Source of the DNA: Immersiella caudata
Taxonomy: Eukaryota; Ascomycota; Sordariomycetes; Sordariales; Lasiosphaeriaceae
Length of the DNA stretch: 64,000 bases
NCBI GenBank assembly: GCA_030512335.1
Contig: JAULSU010000003.1
Location: 4,340,001 to 4,404,000, forward strand
Direction: 5' to 3'
Under the pieces are notes generated by a model. That model saw only the letters and a program-made list of their open reading frames with translations, was not told the DNA's origin and searched no databases. This document shows positions 62,393-64,000 of this stretch, in pieces (position 1 is the stretch's first letter; each line of letters opens with the position of its first letter). The position numbers were made by a program, and so were the translations under genes.

Positions 62393-63371
62393 GGTGGATG
62401 GGTTAGGTGTCTTTAGTGGTAAGGGTGAGAGTAGAGGAGAGCTAGATGAGACAAGGGCTGTGTCTCAGTGCGGTGAGGGTATAAGTAAGAGGCCTCGAGG
62501 GCACGCTTCTACAGAATTCACACCCTGACAAGACGATGTAGGTCTTGGAATAGCCAAGAAGGAGACTGAAAGTGGTCGAAGATACAAGGGGGTTTCGAGG
62601 GTAGCTGTCGTTTATATTCCGGGAAGTCGACGAACCATACTTTGTCTAGCTGCTTGATTCTCCAACTTCCAAGTGGCACGGCCGTTGAAGAGGATGGACA
62701 GACGCCGCTCTGGAGCGACATGGCCATTGTCAGGAGAGGCATTTTGACAATTCTTTGTGTGACAACAAATTCGCTCGTCGCTGTCAAAGATCTCTTGCAC
62801 TGTTGGACAAAGGGTCGATATCAAAACCGAAATGTGGTCTTTGAAAGACCATAATTGGGCAGACAAACAGGTCTCCCTGGTGGATAGATTCATACGTTGT
62901 TGCAGGGAATGGCCTCTAATTGCCAAGACCTTGCGTCTTGATGTCTTTGCCTCGCTTGTTGCAGGAACCCAGTGGAGCGTTCTCTTCGCACTGGTTACCG
63001 AAGCAAAGGGCGCCTTGCGATCTCTTAGAAACCTTGGATTTCTCAACCCCAGAGAAATTGAGACTGTGAGACAAGCGGTAAAATTAAGAGCCAAAAACAT
63101 TTATCAAGAAGATTCATTGTCAAGATATGCTGTATGTTGAGAGGGAGAGAGAGGACTTTGACGTTCGAGGACAGCCCCTCAGCTGGGTGGGTCCAGGAAG
63201 TCAACAGATGACAAAGCGAGTGATGCCTGTCGGCCCCACCTTTCCCGCCTTGGCGTCACTCACACGCACGCGACGCGCCTGGCTTTGAAGGCTCCAAGAT
63301 CCTCCAGAAACCGGTCGCCAAACCACGCCCCGACACTCCATGCTGGCGCCTTGGTTACAACTGTAGCGAGA
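62393..63371. other. Intergenic with an unclear coding-like patch (62642-63140)
   Basis: The + strand at 62832-63140 (SLVDRFIRCCREWPLIAKTL, then FLNPREIETVRQAVKLRAKN) has plausible coding composition but no recognised domain or start; the minus strand is equally open. The last 200 bp serve as leader of the BRCT gene. Confidence 0.35.
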
Positions 63372-64000
63372 ATGGGGTCCAAGTCGTTTCTAGGCTCCGA
63401 CGACGACCAGTTCGACTCATCCTACCCTTTTCGCGGCGTCGTCATCTGCTGCACGAGCATCCCGCCGGAATTGAGGGTAAGTTTGACTTGATCTGCCCCA
63501 CATCCGTCCCTTCGCCCGCTGCCAGAACACTGACCGTCTCTGCCTTTTGCCTCAGACCGACATATCCAACAAGACGGTCGAACTCGGCGGTGTGCACAAG
63601 TACGACCTTACCCCCGATTGCACGCACCTCATCGTCGGCGAGTACGACACGCCCAAGTATCGGCATGTCGCCAAAGAGCGCCCTGACGTCAAGGCCATGG
63701 CCATCGGTTGGGTCGAAGCGGTACGAGACCTCTGGGTCCAGGACGCCGATATAAACTTTGAAGCCCTCGAGAAACATTGGCAGCTACGTCCATTCGAGAC
63801 CGGCGGTGGCATCCCGACTGCCGACGGAAGCGAGCCGGAACGGGGACGGCTCCTATGCTGCATGACCGGCTTCGAAGATCCGACCGAGCGACAAAGCATC
63901 GTCGACAAGATCGAGGCCAACGGCGGTGTCTACATGGGCGATCTCACCAAGCGGGTGACACACCTTGTAGTCTACAAGGCTGAGGGGCGGAAATACCAGG
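63372..64000 (+). CDS. Dpb11/Cut5/TopBP1-type multi-BRCT replication and checkpoint protein (3' end outside the window)
   Basis: Exon 1 is 63372-63476 (35 codons). The 79-nt intron (63477-63555, GTAAGT, CTGAC branch, CAG) leads to exon 2, which is open at the window edge. The N-terminus YPFRGVVICCTSIPPELR joins TDISNKTVELGGVHKYDLTP and THLIVGEYDTPKYRHVAKER, then IGWVEAVRDLWVQD, completing a first BRCT domain. A second BRCT begins at RGRLLCCMTGFEDPTERQSI and reaches GGVYMGDLTKRVTHLVVYKA. This tandem, with CTSIPPELR and KYDLTPxxTHLIVG, is typical of fungal Dpb11 (S. cerevisiae) / Rad4-Cut5 (S. pombe), which bridges Sld2/Sld3 and checkpoint proteins at replication origins. About 183 codons are visible. 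Confidence 0.9.

Noticed and set aside
1..64000. Secondary-metabolite gene cluster around the P450 or the DHA2 remnant
   Set aside because: No PKS, NRPS, terpene cyclase or prenyltransferase was found anywhere in the window.

Overview
The window reads as a chromosomal segment of a filamentous ascomycete, most likely a Sordariomycete and possibly Sordariales. The support is monocistronic genes on both strands with short introns (about 48-66 nt, CTAAC/CTGAC branch sites, GT-AG borders), GC-rich coding sequence, several HET-domain loci, families known from fungi (CYP58-like P450, GH7, DUF3433, S53 sedolisin, NNP nitrate transporter) and transposons broken by many TAG/TAA stops, as expected from RIP-like C-to-T mutation. 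No bacterial operon, CRISPR array, rRNA or convincing tRNA was seen. All assignments come from reading motifs by eye; no database search was run.

Layout. 0-9 kb: the 3' part of a coiled-coil/zinc-cluster gene, a P450 on the minus strand, a 657-bp hAT-type MITE, a duplicated small cysteine protein (one copy frameshifted, one intact) and a secreted Kelch-repeat membrane protein. 9-15 kb: two broken HET genes around an intact glycosylated membrane protein. 15-20 kb: a tannase/feruloyl-esterase-family gene and a secreted BNR/GH93-like enzyme. 20-24 kb: a truncated copy of an HNH gene and a 1.9-kb Fot1/pogo element next to a decayed membrane-protein gene. 24-35 kb: a 54-aa secreted peptide, a DUF3433 membrane protein, a BTB protein, a nuclear-looking charged protein and a nitrate transporter whose promoter carries NirA/NIT4- and AreA/NIT2-type sites. 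35-39 kb: an accessory block bracketed by about 220-bp inverted repeats, followed by hairpins. 39-43 kb: a secreted precursor with three near-identical six-cysteine modules, divergent from an S53 peptidase. 43-48 kb: a broken DHA2 drug transporter and a third broken HET gene. 48-54 kb: a GH7 cellobiohydrolase, an intact HNH-domain gene and a fragment of a large fungal transmembrane protein. 55-64 kb: a quinone-oxidoreductase-like MDR enzyme, a GPI-anchored aspartic protease, a fold-back repeat with a HET fragment, a cysteine-cluster protein and the start of a Dpb11/Cut5-type BRCT replication protein.

How it fits together. The intact genes mix housekeeping functions (Dpb11-like, nitrate uptake, MDR reductase) with secreted lignocellulose and protein breakdown (GH7, tannase family, BNR/GH93-like, S53, aspartic protease). 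The HET loci, transposons and membrane-protein remnants form an accessory layer that has largely decayed: all four HET loci are broken. The most unusual intact locus is the tandem six-cysteine precursor at 39.4-40.2 kb. Each module has the symmetric spacing C-x3-C-x3-C-x6-C-x3-C-x3-C, and I do not recognise the family.
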